A stretch of 40,072 nt of DNA, from the NCBI RefSeq assembly GCF_002101785.1, contig NZ_LQPJ01000067.1:1-40072 (forward strand), read 5' to 3'. Below the pieces are notes generated by a model. It was not told the origin of the DNA and searched no databases. It was given only the letters and a program-made list of their open reading frames with translations. Below, in pieces: positions 1 to 8,655 of the stretch. Source of the stretch: Mycobacterium palustre (GTDB lineage: Bacteria > Actinomycetota > Actinomycetes > Mycobacteriales > Mycobacteriaceae). Both the position numbers and the translations under genes were made by a program. Within the stretch, counting starts at the first letter, position 1. Every line of letters starts with the position of its first letter.

Positions 1-163
1 GCTTGGGGGCCGGTTCGGGCGGGTAGGTGTCGTAAACCCACCACAGCGCGAGGAAGACCAGGATCAGCACGACCGTTGAGGTGCGCATGCGCCCGCCGAA
101 GAGGTGGCTCCAGCGCCCCTTACCCCCGTGGCGTTTCTCGAGGATGCTTACGGTGAACTTCAC
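1..163 (-). CDS. Proline-rich membrane protein, N-terminal part only (Rv3103c-like)
   Basis: The first 54 codons of a gene that runs off the left edge. The GTG start overlaps the stop of the MscS-like gene in a GTGA junction, which suggests translational coupling. The visible protein has a basic, glycine-rich start ([18 protein letters not shown]), one hydrophobic segment at about residues 31-43 (STVVLILVFLALWW) and then a proline-rich stretch (TYPPEPAPK). This fits the M. tuberculosis Rv3103c type, a short proline-rich protein with one membrane span lying next to an MscS homologue. The function is unknown. Topology is probably cytoplasmic N-terminus with a proline-rich tail outside the membrane, but the tail is cut off. 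Confidence 0.6.
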   Translation of the reverse strand, partial: MKFTVSILEKRHGGKGRWSHLFGGRMRTSTVVLILVFLALWWVYDTYPPEPAPK

Positions 164-1155
164 CGCCGCTGCACCGTCGCGTCCTGGTCCGCATCCGCTG
201 CTTTGGCTTGCTCTTCAGCGGCATGGGCGGCGGGGACCGAGGGATCCTCGACCAGCCCCACCTTGGCATCGGCCGCGGTCACGATCCCGACGCGGGCCAG
301 CGCGCGAATGACCAGCACCCGCAATTGGCGGCCCACCTCGAACTGCTTGCCGGGCAGGGTGCGGGCGACGATACGCAGGGTGACCGTGTCGAGCTGGATG
401 CTTTCCACGCCCATGACCGTGGGGGAATCCAGCAGCAGTTCGCCCAGCACCGGATTGTCCATGGCACGGTCGCATTCTTGGTGCAAGACCTCGTTGACCC
501 GGTTGAGGTCGGCGCTGGTCGAGACCGGGACGTCCACCACGGCGCGCGCCCAATCCTTGGACAGGTTGACCACCTTGACGATCTGCCCATTGGGAATGGT
601 GAGCACCTCGCCGTCCGGTGAGCGCAACCGGGTCACCCGCAACGTCACGTTCTCGACCGTGCCGCTGGCTTCGGTGGCGGAGACGACGGTGAGGGTGACC
701 AGGTCGCCGAACCCGTACTGCTTTTCCACCAGGATGAAGAACCCCGAAAGCAGGTCCCGCACCAGCTGCTGGGCGCCGAAACCCAGCGCCGCGCCCACCA
801 CCGTGGCCGGCGCCACCAGACCGCTCACCGAAAACCGCAGGATATCGGCGATTTGCAGCATGACCCAGATGCCGATGATGACGACCGACACCCAGGAGAT
901 CACCGACGCGACGGCCTGGCGGTGCTTGGTCGCCTCCGAGCGCACCAACGCGTCGCTTTCGGCGAAGCCCTCGTCGAGTTGCCGGGTCACCTGCTGCGCG
1001 ACCCAGTTGACGAAGCGCGCCGCCAGTACCGCGGCGATCAGCACCATCGCGATCCGCAGGCCGCGGGTGATGATCCATTGCCCGGCGGCGCCGTGCCAGA
1101 ATTCGTGCCAGCCGACGGCCTGCGTGTAAGCGACAAAGGTGGTGTTAGTCGTCAT
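160..1155 (-). CDS. MscS-family small-conductance mechanosensitive channel (Rv3104c-like)
   Basis: A 331-residue membrane protein. Hydrophobic helices lie at about residues 28-50, 82-106 and 112-140. The third is followed by the family hallmark [16 protein letters not shown], the pore helix and start of the beta domain in MscS, and then by [10 protein letters not shown] and a soluble C-terminal MscS domain ending near residue 300. The family forms homo-oligomeric pores that open under membrane tension and release solutes during hypo-osmotic shock. The ATG start lies 11 nt inside the end of prfB, and the gene end overlaps the next gene, so prfB, this gene and the Rv3103c-like gene look co-transcribed. 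The polar Ala-rich tail ([14 protein letters not shown]) is not part of the family core. Confidence 0.85.
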   Translation of the reverse strand: MTTNTTFVAYTQAVGWHEFWHGAAGQWIITRGLRIAMVLIAAVLAARFVNWVAQQVTRQLDEGFAESDALVRSEATKHRQAVASVISWVSVVIIGIWVMLQIADILRFSVSGLVAPATVVGAALGFGAQQLVRDLLSGFFILVEKQYGFGDLVTLTVVSATEASGTVENVTLRVTRLRSPDGEVLTIPNGQIVKVVNLSKDWARAVVDVPVSTSADLNRVNEVLHQECDRAMDNPVLGELLLDSPTVMGVESIQLDTVTLRIVARTLPGKQFEVGRQLRVLVIRALARVGIVTAADAKVGLVEDPSVPAAHAAEEQAKAADADQDATVQRR

Positions 1156-2263
1156 CTTTTCGGTTGCGCCACCGGATTCCCGCTTCTAGGAACCCGTCGA
1201 TGTCTCCGTCGAGAACAGCGGCCGGATTGCCCACCTCGTACTCGGTTCGCAAATCCTTGACCATCTGATAGGGGTGCAGCACGTACGAGCGCATCTGGTT
1301 TCCCCAGGAGCTGCCGCCTTCACCTTTCAAGGCGTCCAACTCGGCCCGTTCTTCTAATCGCTTGCGCTCCAACAGTTTTGCCTGGAGCACTCGCATTGCC
1401 GAAACCTTGTTCTGCAGCTGCGATTTTTCGTTCTGACAAGTCACGACGATACCCGTCGGGAGGTGGGTTAAACGAACCGCCGAGTCGGTGGTGTTCACCG
1501 ACTGGCCGCCCGGACCGCTGGAGCGGTAGACGTCGACTCGCACGTCGCCTTCCGGGATGTCGATGTGATCGGTGGTCTCCACCACCGGCAGCACCTCGAC
1601 TTCGGCGAACGAAGTCTGGCGCCGGCTCTGGTTGTCGAACGGGCTGATCCGCACCAGCCGGTGGGTGCCCTGCTCGACCGACAAGGTGCCGTAGGCGAAC
1701 GGGGCATGCACCGCGAAGGTGGCGCTCTTGATGCCGGCCTCCTCGGCGTAGGAGGTGTCGAACACCTCGACCGGGTATTTGTGCTGCTCGGCCCAGCGGA
1801 TGTACATCCGCATCAGCATCTCGGCCCAGTCCGCGGCGTCCACGCCGCCGGCGCCGGAACGGATGGTGACCAGCGCCTCGCGCTCGTCGTACTCCCCCGA
1901 CAGCAGCGTGCGCACCTCGGCGGCTTCTATATCGGCGCGCAGCGCCTTGAGTTCGGCGTCGGCCTCGGCCCGGGCGGCGGCGCCGCTCGGGCCCTCGCCC
2001 TCCTCGGCCGCCAGCTCGTAGAGCACCGGCAGGTCGTCGAGGCGCCGCCGCAGCTCCTCGACGCGCCGCAACTCGCCCTGGGCGTGTGACAACTCGCTGG
2101 TCACCCGCTGCGCGTTCGCCTGGTCGTCCCACAGTTTGGGATCCGACGCCTCCTGCTCGAGCTTCTCGATGCGGCTGCGCAGACCGTCGACGTCGAGCAC
2201 GCGCTCCACCGTGGTCAGGGTGGAGTCGAGGGCTGCTATGTCGGCTTGACGGTCGGGTTCCAC
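1145..2263 (-). CDS. prfB: Peptide chain release factor 2
   Basis: Class I release factor RF2, about 372 residues. It recognises UGA and UAA stop codons and triggers hydrolysis of peptidyl-tRNA on the ribosome. The catalytic loop is visible as [10 protein letters not shown] (GGQ motif) and the RF2-type stop-recognition tripeptide SPF in [13 protein letters not shown] chose the GTG at 2261-2263 ([13 protein letters not shown]) because this matches the M. tuberculosis N-terminus; an in-frame ATG at 2285-2287 would add 8 residues but has no visible ribosome-binding site. Unlike E. coli prfB, the frame is continuous with no programmed +1 frameshift. It is the first gene of a leftward operon and diverges from fprA across a gap of about 150 bp. 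Confidence 0.95.
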   Translation of the reverse strand: MEPDRQADIAALDSTLTTVERVLDVDGLRSRIEKLEQEASDPKLWDDQANAQRVTSELSHAQGELRRVEELRRRLDDLPVLYELAAEEGEGPSGAAARAEADAELKALRADIEAAEVRTLLSGEYDEREALVTIRSGAGGVDAADWAEMLMRMYIRWAEQHKYPVEVFDTSYAEEAGIKSATFAVHAPFAYGTLSVEQGTHRLVRISPFDNQSRRQTSFAEVEVLPVVETTDHIDIPEGDVRVDVYRSSGPGGQSVNTTDSAVRLTHLPTGIVVTCQNEKSQLQNKVSAMRVLQAKLLERKRLEERAELDALKGEGGSSWGNQMRSYVLHPYQMVKDLRTEYEVGNPAAVLDGDIDGFLEAGIRWRNRKDDD

Positions 2264-2415
2264 AGCCGCCCACGTTACCGGCGCCATGCCGGGCGTCGAA
2301 GGCTCAGGTCAACGTCGTCGCTGAGCGTTTAGCATCGAGTGACGAGTACGTGTAGTCCCGCTGCGACGCCCAGCCCCCTTTGCGCGCAGCCCGGTACGAA
2401 CAGAAGGCCCACGCA

Positions 2416-3786
2416 ATGCGCTCATACCATGTCGCGATCGTTGGCTCCGGGCCGTCGGGTTTCTTCGCGGCGGCATCGCTGCTGAAGGCGGCCGACGCGT
2501 CCGACGACATCGACGTGGCCGTCGACATGCTCGAGATGCTGCCGACCCCGTGGGGGCTGGTGCGCTCCGGCGTCGCGCCCGACCACCCCAAGATCAAATC
2601 GATCAGCAAGCAATTCGAAAAGACCGCCGAGGATCCCCGCTTCCGCTTCTTCGGCAACGTGGTGGTCGGCGAGCACGTCGAGGCCGAAGAGCTCGCCGAG
2701 CGCTACCACGCCGTCGTCTATGCCGTCGGCGCGCAGTCGGACCGCGCGCTGAACATCCCCGGGGAGGACCTGCCGGGCAGCATCTCCGCCGTCGACTTCG
2801 TCGGCTGGTACAACGCGCACCCGAATTTCCAGAAGGCGACACCCGATCTGTCCGGCGCCCGCGCGGTCGTCGTCGGCAACGGGAACGTGGCGCTGGACGT
2901 CGCGCGCATCCTGGTGACCGATCCCGACGTGCTGTCGCTGACCGACATCGCCGACCACGCGCTGGAGTCGCTGCGGCCGTGCGCCGTCGACGAGGTCGTG
3001 ATCATCGGGCGGCGCGGGCCGCTGCAAACCGCGTTCACCACGCTGGAGCTGCGCGAGCTGGCGGACTTGGAACGCGTCGACGTGATCGTCGACCCGGCGC
3101 AGTTGGAGGGAATCACCGACGAGGACGCCGAGGCGGCGGGCAAGACGACCAAGCAGAACATCAAGGTGCTGCGCGACTACTCACAACGCGCGCCGCGGCC
3201 CGGCCACCGTCGAATCGTCTTCCGGTTCTTGACCTCGCCGATCGAGATCAAGGGCGACGGCAGGGTGCAGAGCATCGTGCTGGGCCGCAACGAGCTGGTC
3301 ACCGACGAGACCGGGCGGGTTTCGGCCAAGGACACCGGCGAGCGCGAGGAGCTGCCGGCGCAGTTGGTGGTGCGGTCGGTCGGTTACCGCGGCGTGCCGA
3401 CCCCCGGGCTGCCCTTCGACGAGAAGACCGCGACCATCCCGAACACCGGTGGGCGGGTCGAGGGCAGCCGCAACGAGTATGTGGTGGGCTGGATCAAGCG
3501 TGGGCCGACGGGGGTGATCGGCACCAACAAGAAGGACTCACAGGAGACCGTCGACACCCTGCTGCAAGATTTGGCGGGCTCGCAACGACAGGGCGCGCTT
3601 CCCGACTTCCCCGACGATCACGCCGACAAGCTGGCGGACTGGCTGGCTTCGCGCCAGCCGAAACTGGTGACCTCCGCCCACTGGCAGGTCATCGACCGCC
3701 ACGAGCGGGCGGCCGGCGAGCCGCACGGGCGGCCCCGGGTCAAGCTGCCCAGCCTCGAGGAATTGCTGCGCGTCAGCCACGGCTGA
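2416..3786 (+). CDS. fprA: NADPH-ferredoxin reductase FprA
   Basis: A 456-residue flavoprotein of the adrenodoxin-reductase type. It passes electrons from NADPH through FAD to ferredoxin, for example for cytochromes P450. The FAD-binding Rossmann motif [10 protein letters not shown] is at residues 10-19, the NADP-binding motif [13 protein letters not shown] near residue 160, and the C-terminal family block [17 protein letters not shown] is intact. The start ATG ([15 protein letters not shown]) matches the M. tuberculosis FprA N-terminus; an upstream in-frame codon at 2380 would add 12 unrelated residues. The 3' end overlaps the convergent DevR-like gene by 14 bp. It is monocistronic here, divergent from prfB. 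Confidence 0.95.
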   Translation: MRSYHVAIVGSGPSGFFAAASLLKAADASDDIDVAVDMLEMLPTPWGLVRSGVAPDHPKIKSISKQFEKTAEDPRFRFFGNVVVGEHVEAEELAERYHAVVYAVGAQSDRALNIPGEDLPGSISAVDFVGWYNAHPNFQKATPDLSGARAVVVGNGNVALDVARILVTDPDVLSLTDIADHALESLRPCAVDEVVIIGRRGPLQTAFTTLELRELADLERVDVIVDPAQLEGITDEDAEAAGKTTKQNIKVLRDYSQRAPRPGHRRIVFRFLTSPIEIKGDGRVQSIVLGRNELVTDETGRVSAKDTGEREELPAQLVVRSVGYRGVPTPGLPFDEKTATIPNTGGRVEGSRNEYVVGWIKRGPTGVIGTNKKDSQETVDTLLQDLAGSQRQGALPDFPDDHADKLADWLASRQPKLVTSAHWQVIDRHERAAGEPHGRPRVKLPSLEELLRVSHG

Positions 3787-4375
3787 GTCGGCGCGCGATG
3801 CCCAGCCTGACCAGCAGGCGCGACACGTAGGTTTTCACCGAATCCTCGGGCACCAGCATCTTTTCGGCGATCTGCTTGTTGGTCAGGCCGGCGCCGAGCA
3901 GGTCAAGCAACGTTCGGTCCCGATCGCTCAGGCCGAGGCGACCGTCACGGCCGTCGCCGAGGCGCCGCAGCTTGCCCAGCGCCGCGTCCGCCTCCCGCCT
4001 GTCGATCAGCGACCGCCCGGCGCCCACCTGCTTGATGGCGCACGCCAGCTCCATGCCCCTGACCTGTTTGACGACGTATCCGCTGCCGCCGGCCAGGATG
4101 GCGTATAACAGCGCCGCGTCCGACGCGTACGTCGCCAGGATCATGCAACGCAGATCGGGCATGGCCGACAGCAGATCACGGCACAGCTCGATGCCGTTGC
4201 CGTCGGGCAGCCGGTCGTCGAGCACGGCGACGTCGGGGCCGGCCGCCGGGATCTTGGCCATCGCTTCGGCGACCGATCCCGCCTCGCCGACGAAGCGGAG
4301 TTCGGGGTCGTCACCGAGCAGATCGACCAGGCCGCGCCGCACCGCCGCGTGATCGTCGACCAAAAAGAACCGCAC
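3773..4375 (-). CDS. Orphan DevR/DosR-like NarL-family response regulator
   Basis: A receiver domain (about residues 1-115) plus a LuxR-type helix-turn-helix (about 135-195). Close resemblance to dormancy regulator DevR/Dos[19 protein letters not shown], phosphoacceptor Asp53 in [12 protein letters not shown], Lys103 in [11 protein letters not shown] and the HTH block [10 protein letters not shown]. Differences by alignment from memory: the receiver switch Thr is Ala81, and two of the three DevR base-contacting residues are changed (Lys179 to Asp, Asn183 to Thr; Lys182 kept). The C-terminus is also shorter. I favour GTG at 4373-4375, preceded by GGAGG with 7 nt spacing; TTG at 4378 or ATG at 4408 are alternatives. 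No sensor kinase gene is adjacent. The 3' end overlaps fprA by 14 bp. Confidence 0.85.
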   Translation of the reverse strand: MRFFLVDDHAAVRRGLVDLLGDDPELRFVGEAGSVAEAMAKIPAAGPDVAVLDDRLPDGNGIELCRDLLSAMPDLRCMILATYASDAALLYAILAGGSGYVVKQVRGMELACAIKQVGAGRSLIDRREADAALGKLRRLGDGRDGRLGLSDRDRTLLDLLGAGLTNKQIAEKMLVPEDSVKTYVSRLLVRLGIARRLSRG

Positions 4376-4685
4376 CAACGTCCCTCCCGAACTCCTACGC
4401 GCCCCCACGAAGCGATCTGTCCGGAAAGGCCAAAAACGCAGTCCGGCCCACCCGTCACGCTATCGATGCCGGGCGAGTCGACCCAGGGGCATTGGAATCA
4501 CAAATGGGAGCCTTTGGTCCCTATGAACCGCTGCGCGCGGGCGCTACGCTCACCGCCGCTTGCACGCAACCGATTCAGCTTGCCGAAGATTTCAGTGGAA
4601 TCGCTCGTGTCTTTTGCCCCCGAAACCTCCGCAGAAGCGCGGCCAGGGGCCGACATTCTCTTTTGACCACCGCCGAGGCGGGCGG
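4376..4685. other. Intergenic stretch, 310 bp, upstream of the DevR-like gene
   Basis: No convincing coding region: the short open frames here have no family features. Both flanking genes are transcribed leftward, so this is the 5' region of the DevR-like gene and the 3' region of the small membrane-protein gene. It contains the GGAGGGA ribosome-binding site of the DevR-like gene at about 4380-4387 and a possible DosR-type box at 4505-4524. Confidence 0.6.
4505..4524 (-). promoter_or_regulatory. Possible DosR-type binding box
   Basis: On the minus strand the core reads GGGACCAAAGGCTC. Against the published DosR consensus core GGGACTWWAGTCCC it matches 11 of 14 positions; the left half-site GGGAC is perfect and the right one is degenerate. 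It lies about 130 bp upstream of the DevR-like start, on the correct side for its promoter. It may be a chance match, and binding by DosR or by the paralogue itself is an inference. Confidence 0.3.
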
Positions 4686-5015
4686 TCAGGGGGCCGGCGG
4701 TTCGGCCGGCGCGAACCTCCAATTGTCCGGATTCTTGGGCGAATACACCACCGGAAGCAGCTGGCCCATCGTCGGCCACTGCTCGACGTCGACCGCCATG
4801 CGCTGATACACCGCGTACTCGCTGACCGTGGGGCCGTTGATGACGCCGGCGATGGTGACGTACTGCTCCCCGGTGACGTCCGGCCGCGGGCTGACGCCGG
4901 TCACCAGCAGTGTGCCGCTGGCCAGCTCACCGCGCGGCCCGCGCGGCACGAACCGCTGCGCGAGGAACACCCCCAAGACCGCGACCAGCAGGATCAGCAG
5001 ACCGAACTCCCACAC
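4686..5015 (-). CDS. Small single-span membrane protein of unknown function
   Basis: About 109 residues from the chosen GTG ([20 protein letters not shown]). An N-terminal hydrophobic segment at residues 4-20 is followed by the basic RFVPRGPRG and a soluble domain of about 80 residues rich in beta-forming residues ([33 protein letters not shown]). This looks like an N-terminal anchor with a small extracytoplasmic domain. It diverges from hisN, with starts 23 bp apart; a homologue probably sits beside hisN in other mycobacteria, but I cannot name it securely. Start uncertain: GTG at 5043-5045 or ATG at 5070-5072 are in frame but would overlap the hisN start. No function is proposed. Confidence 0.65.
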   Translation of the reverse strand: MWEFGLLILLVAVLGVFLAQRFVPRGPRGELASGTLLVTGVSPRPDVTGEQYVTIAGVINGPTVSEYAVYQRMAVDVEQWPTMGQLLPVVYSPKNPDNWRFAPAEPPAP

Positions 5016-5038
5016 GCCGCCATGGTAGGACTGCTCCC

Positions 5039-5827
5039 ATGGCACCCGACGATTTGGCGCTGGCGCTGGCACTGGCCGACCGCGCCGACGCGCTGACCGC
5101 CGCCCGCTTCGGCGCGCTGGACCTGCGCATCGACACCAAACCCGACCTGACGCCGGTGACCGACGCCGATCGCGCCGTCGAGTCGCAGCTGCGGGACGTG
5201 CTCGGCCGCGAGCGGGCGAACGACAGCATCCTCGGCGAGGAATTCGGCGGGGCCGCCGCGCTGAGCGGGCGTCAGTGGGTCATCGACCCGATCGACGGGA
5301 CCAAGAACTTCGTGCGCGGGGTGCCGGTGTGGGCCAGCCTGATCGCGCTTCTCGAAGACGGCGTCCCGTGCGTCGGCGTGGTCAGCGCGCCGGCGCTGCG
5401 GCGCCGGTGGTGGGCCGCCCGCGGCCGCGGGGCGTTCGCCGCGGTCGACGGCGGCCCGCCCCGTCGGATATCGGTTTCCTCTGTGGCACAACTTGATTCG
5501 GCTAGCCTGTCGTTTTCGAGCCTGTCGGGGTGGGCGCAGCGCGGCTTGCGGGACCGCTTCATCGAGCTGACCGACGCGGTGTGGCGGGTGCGCGCTTACG
5601 GCGACTTCTTTTCCTATTGCCTGCTGGCCGAGGGGGCGGTCGACATCGCCGCCGAACCCGAGGTGTCGGTGTGGGATTTGGCGGCGCTCGACGTCCTGGT
5701 GCGGGAGGCGGGCGGGAGGTTCACCGGCCTGGACGGCGCGGCCGGCCCGCACCGGGGCAGCGCCGTGGCAACCAACGGCCTGCTGCACGAGCATGTGCTG
5801 AGCAGGCTGCAAGCGAAGTCTCTGTGA
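5039..5827 (+). CDS. hisN: Histidinol-phosphatase, inositol-monophosphatase family
   Basis: 262 residues, close to the M. tuberculosis HisN (Rv3137) length. The family hydrolyses small phosphate monoesters with Mg2+; HisN removes phosphate from L-histidinol phosphate, the penultimate stage of histidine synthesis. Metal-binding motifs are visible: GEEFGG (residues 66-71), DPIDGTKNF (83-91, Asp83 and Asp86) and WDLAALD near residue 210. The assignment to HisN rather than a generic inositol phosphatase rests on context (fadE24 and fadE23 follow, as in M. tuberculosis) and on the N-terminal sequence. The ATG has no strong Shine-Dalgarno sequence and lies 23 bp from the divergent membrane-protein start, so the mRNA may be nearly leaderless. 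Confidence 0.9.
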   Translation: MAPDDLALALALADRADALTAARFGALDLRIDTKPDLTPVTDADRAVESQLRDVLGRERANDSILGEEFGGAAALSGRQWVIDPIDGTKNFVRGVPVWASLIALLEDGVPCVGVVSAPALRRRWWAARGRGAFAAVDGGPPRRISVSSVAQLDSASLSFSSLSGWAQRGLRDRFIELTDAVWRVRAYGDFFSYCLLAEGAVDIAAEPEVSVWDLAALDVLVREAGGRFTGLDGAAGPHRGSAVATNGLLHEHVLSRLQAKSL

Positions 5828-5841
5828 GTTAATTAACAAAG

Positions 5842-5871
5842 TTGGCGCTTATCTTACTCCGGAGTAAGATA
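5842..5871 (+). promoter_or_regulatory. fadE24 promoter overlapped by a 22-bp perfect palindrome
   Basis: ATCTTACTCCGGAGTAAGAT at 5851-5870 is a perfect palindrome, extended by one more T/A pair to 5850-5871. A sigma-70-like promoter fits across it: TTGGCG (5842-5847), 17 bp, TAAGAT (5865-5870), giving a predicted start near 5877 and a leader of about 35 nt to the fadE24 ATG. The palindrome covers most of the spacer and the whole -10 element, the layout expected for a repressor operator, probably of TetR type since such regulators commonly control mycobacterial acyl-CoA dehydrogenase genes. The regulator is unidentified. Confidence 0.65.
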
Positions 5872-5911
5872 GGTTCCATCCGCACTGCCCCGACGACAGA
5901 GGCTGCCGAAA

Positions 5912-7321
5912 ATGACCGACACTGCTTCCGGTTCAAAACAGACTTCACCGTCCACCCGGTCGCGCTTCAAACGGCGCGGCCGCAACACCGGCGTCGGGCT
6001 GCAACCGCACAAGCGGACCGGCATCGACATCACCCTGGCGCTGCTCACCCCGTTCGTCGGCCAGGAGTTCTTGGACAAGTACCACCTGCGTGACCCACTC
6101 AACCGGGGCCTGCGCTACGGCACCAAGACGATCTTTTCCACCGCCGGCGCCGCTTCGCGCCAGTTCAAGCGGGTCCAGAGCCTGCGCGGCGGGCCGACCC
6201 GGCTCAAGTCCAGCGGCAAGGACTACTTCGACCTGACCCCCGACGACGAGCAGAAGATGATCGTCGAGACCCTCGACGAGTTCGCCGAGGAGGTGCTGCG
6301 GCCGGCGGCTCACGACGCCGACGAGGCCGCGACCTACCCGTCGGACCTGATCGCCAAGGCGGCCGAGTTGGGCATCACCGCGATCAACATCCCCGAGGAC
6401 TTCGAGGGCATCGCCGCGCACCGCTCCAGCGTGACCAACGTGCTGGTGGCCGAGGCCCTCGCCTACGGGGACATGGGTTTGGCGCTGCCGATCCTGGCCC
6501 CGGGCGGGGTGGCGGCCGCGCTGACCCACTGGGGCAGCGGCGATCAGCAGGCGACCTACCTGCGGGAGTTCGCGGGCGACAACGTGCCGCAGGGGTGCGT
6601 GGCCATCGCCGAACCGCAGCCACTGTTCGACCCCACCCGGCTCAAGACCACGGCGGTGCGCACCCCGAGCGGCTACCGGCTCGACGGGGTGAAGTCGCTG
6701 GTCCCCGCCGCCGCCGACGCGGAGCTCTTCATCGTCGGCGCTCAGCTCAACGGCAAACCGGCGCTGTTCATCGTCGAGTCCTCCACCAAAGGCCTTACGG
6801 TCAAGGCGGATCCGAGCATGGGCATCCGCGCGGCGGCCCTCGGCCAGGTGGAGCTGTCCGGGGTGACGGTCCCGTTGAGCGCCCGGCTGGGCGAGGACGA
6901 GGCCACCGACGACGATTACTCCGACGCGATCGCGCTGTCCCGGCTGGGCTGGGCGGCCCTGGCGGTCGGCACTTCGCACGCGGTGCTCGACTACGTCGTG
7001 CCCTACGTCAAGGAACGCCATGCCTTCGGCGAACCGATCGCGCACCGTCAGGCCGTCGCCTTCATGTGCGCCAACATCGCGATCGAGCTCGACGGGCTGC
7101 GGCTGATCACCTGGCGCGGGGCCGCCCGCGCCGAACAGGGCCTCCCGTTCACCCGGGAAGCCGCGCTGGCCAAGCGGCTCGGCTCCGACAAGGGCATGCA
7201 GATCGGCCTGGACGGCGTGCAGCTGCTCGGCGGCCACGGCTACACCAAGGAACACCCGGTCGAGCGCTGGTACCGCGACCTGCGGGCCATCGGCGTGGCC
7301 GAGGGCGTCGTAGTTATCTGA
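5912..7321 (+). CDS. fadE24: Acyl-CoA dehydrogenase FadE24
   Basis: 469 residues. FAD-dependent dehydrogenase introducing the alpha-beta double bond in acyl-CoA. A basic N-terminal extension of about 110 residues (KRRGRNTGVGLQPHKRTG) precedes the acyl-CoA dehydrogenase fold, which starts around FDLTPDDEQKMIVETLDEF. The C-terminal family features are LLGGHGYTKEHPVERWYRDL and IGVAEGVVV, where the Glu before Gly sits in the position of the usual catalytic base. The middle domain is divergent (VAIAEPQPLFDPTRL instead of the usual TEPxxGSD), so substrate range is unclear. fadE23 follows after 20 bp and probably shares its transcript; the palindromic promoter lies just upstream. FadE24/FadE23 probably form a hetero-oligomer, as many adjacent mycobacterial FadE pairs do (inference). 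Confidence 0.9.
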   Translation: MTDTASGSKQTSPSTRSRFKRRGRNTGVGLQPHKRTGIDITLALLTPFVGQEFLDKYHLRDPLNRGLRYGTKTIFSTAGAASRQFKRVQSLRGGPTRLKSSGKDYFDLTPDDEQKMIVETLDEFAEEVLRPAAHDADEAATYPSDLIAKAAELGITAINIPEDFEGIAAHRSSVTNVLVAEALAYGDMGLALPILAPGGVAAALTHWGSGDQQATYLREFAGDNVPQGCVAIAEPQPLFDPTRLKTTAVRTPSGYRLDGVKSLVPAAADAELFIVGAQLNGKPALFIVESSTKGLTVKADPSMGIRAAALGQVELSGVTVPLSARLGEDEATDDDYSDAIALSRLGWAALAVGTSHAVLDYVVPYVKERHAFGEPIAHRQAVAFMCANIAIELDGLRLITWRGAARAEQGLPFTREAALAKRLGSDKGMQIGLDGVQLLGGHGYTKEHPVERWYRDLRAIGVAEGVVVI

Positions 7322-7341
7322 TTCGAGCTGAAAGTTCAACC

Positions 7342-8547
7342 ATGGCAATCAATTTGGAACTGCCCCGCAAGCTGCAATCGGTGATCGTCAAGACGCATCA
7401 GGGCGCCGCCGAGATGATGCGGCCGATCGCGCGCAAGTACGACCTGAAGGAACACGCCTACCCCGTCGAGCTCGACACCCTGATCAACCTGTTCGAGGGG
7501 GCTTCCGAATCGGTCGCGTTCGCCGGGGCCGAATCGCTTCGCGACGAGGACGAGGACAGGGACAAGAACCACAACGGCGCCAACATGGCCGCGCTGTTGC
7601 AGACGATGGAAGCCAGCTGGGGCGACGTCGCGATGATGTTGTCGGTCCCCTACCAGGGGCTGGGGAACGCCGCCATCTCCGCGGTCGCCACCGACGAACA
7701 GCTGGAACGGCTGGGCAAGGTGTGGGCCGCGATGGCCATCACCGAGCCGGGCTTCGGCTCCGACTCGGCGGCGGTGTCGACGACCGCCACCCTCGACGGC
7801 GACGAGTACGTGATCAACGGCGAGAAGATCTTTGTCACCGCCGGCTCGCGCGCCACACACATCGTGGTGTGGGCGACGCTGGACAAGTCGAAGGGTCGCG
7901 CGGCGATCAAGTCGTTCATCGTCCCCCGCGACCATCCCGGCGTCACGGTCGAACGGCTCGAGCACAAGCTCGGCATCAAGGGTTCCGACACCGCGGTGAT
8001 CCGGTTCGACAACGCGCGCATCCCGAAGGACAACCTGCTGGGCAACCCCGAAATCGAGCCGGGCAAGGGCTTTTCCGGGGTGATGGAAACGTTCGACAAC
8101 ACCCGGCCGATCGTCGCCGCCATGGCCGTCGGGGTCGGCCGCGCCGCCCTCGAGGAGATCCGCAAGATCCTGACCGAGGCCGGGGTGGACATCTCCTACG
8201 ACAAGCCGTCGCACGCCCAGACCGCGGCCGCGGCCGAGTTTTTGCGGATGGAGGCCGACTGGGAGGCCGCCTATCTGCTGTCGCTGCGGGCGGCGTGGCA
8301 GACCGACAACAAGATCCCCAACTCCAAAGAGGCGTCGATGAGCAAGGCGAAGGCCGGCCGGATGGCCAGCGACGTCACCCTCAAGACCGTCGAATTGGCA
8401 GGTACCACAGGCTATTCCGAGCAATCACTGCTGGAGAAGTGGGGCCGGGACTCCAAGATCCTCGACATCTTCGAGGGCACCCAGCAGATCCAGCAGCTGG
8501 TGGTGGCGCGCCGGCTGCTGGGCCTGTCGTCGTCCGAGCTCAAGTAG
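7342..8547 (+). CDS. fadE23: Acyl-CoA dehydrogenase FadE23
   Basis: 401 residues, a full-length acyl-CoA dehydrogenase. Visible signatures: FAD/substrate loop AITEPGFGSDSAAVSTTA, the middle beta domain (INGEKIFVTAGSRATHIVVW), and the C-terminal block KILDIFEGTQQIQQLVVARR, in which Glu of FEGTQ is the catalytic-base position seen in several family branches. Likely partner of FadE24, 20 bp upstream. The substrate is not deducible from sequence. The last codons (ELK stop) form a 15-bp sequence repeated exactly 106 bp downstream, at the end of the convergent acetyltransferase gene. Confidence 0.9.
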   Translation: MAINLELPRKLQSVIVKTHQGAAEMMRPIARKYDLKEHAYPVELDTLINLFEGASESVAFAGAESLRDEDEDRDKNHNGANMAALLQTMEASWGDVAMMLSVPYQGLGNAAISAVATDEQLERLGKVWAAMAITEPGFGSDSAAVSTTATLDGDEYVINGEKIFVTAGSRATHIVVWATLDKSKGRAAIKSFIVPRDHPGVTVERLEHKLGIKGSDTAVIRFDNARIPKDNLLGNPEIEPGKGFSGVMETFDNTRPIVAAMAVGVGRAALEEIRKILTEAGVDISYDKPSHAQTAAAAEFLRMEADWEAAYLLSLRAAWQTDNKIPNSKEASMSKAKAGRMASDVTLKTVELAGTTGYSEQSLLEKWGRDSKILDIFEGTQQIQQLVVARRLLGLSSSELK

Positions 8548-8655
8548 CGGAAATCTAGTGCGCCCAACGTGCTCTGATGGTGACGATTCGGTGAAAATCT
8601 CACCCTGAGAGCACGTTCGGCGAAGCGTGGCGCCGGGGTTCGAGCTCAAGTAGCG
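8535..8655. repeat. 15-bp direct repeat flanking the fadE23/acetyltransferase gap
   Basis: CGAGCTCAAGTAGCG occurs exactly at 8535-8549, across the fadE23 stop codon, and at 8641-8655, across the stop of the convergent acetyltransferase gene. With flanks the match is 17 of 19. The copies are 106 bp apart and bracket a long hairpin, as if a segment had been inserted or duplicated there. Confidence 0.7.
8566..8617. terminator. Long hairpin between convergent genes, possible bidirectional terminator
   Basis: Arms 8566-8583 and 8600-8617 pair over 18 positions with 2 mismatches (outer ten pairs AACGTGCTCT perfect) around a 16-nt loop. A shorter alternative hairpin GGTGA-AAATC-TCACC uses the same right arm. 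It has no T-tract, so a canonical intrinsic terminator is not shown, but it sits between two convergent genes. It may instead be part of a small repetitive element. Confidence 0.5.

Noticed and set aside
5828..5837. GTTAATTAAC palindrome after hisN
   Set aside because: Too short and AT-simple to call an operator; likely part of the AT-rich promoter upstream region.
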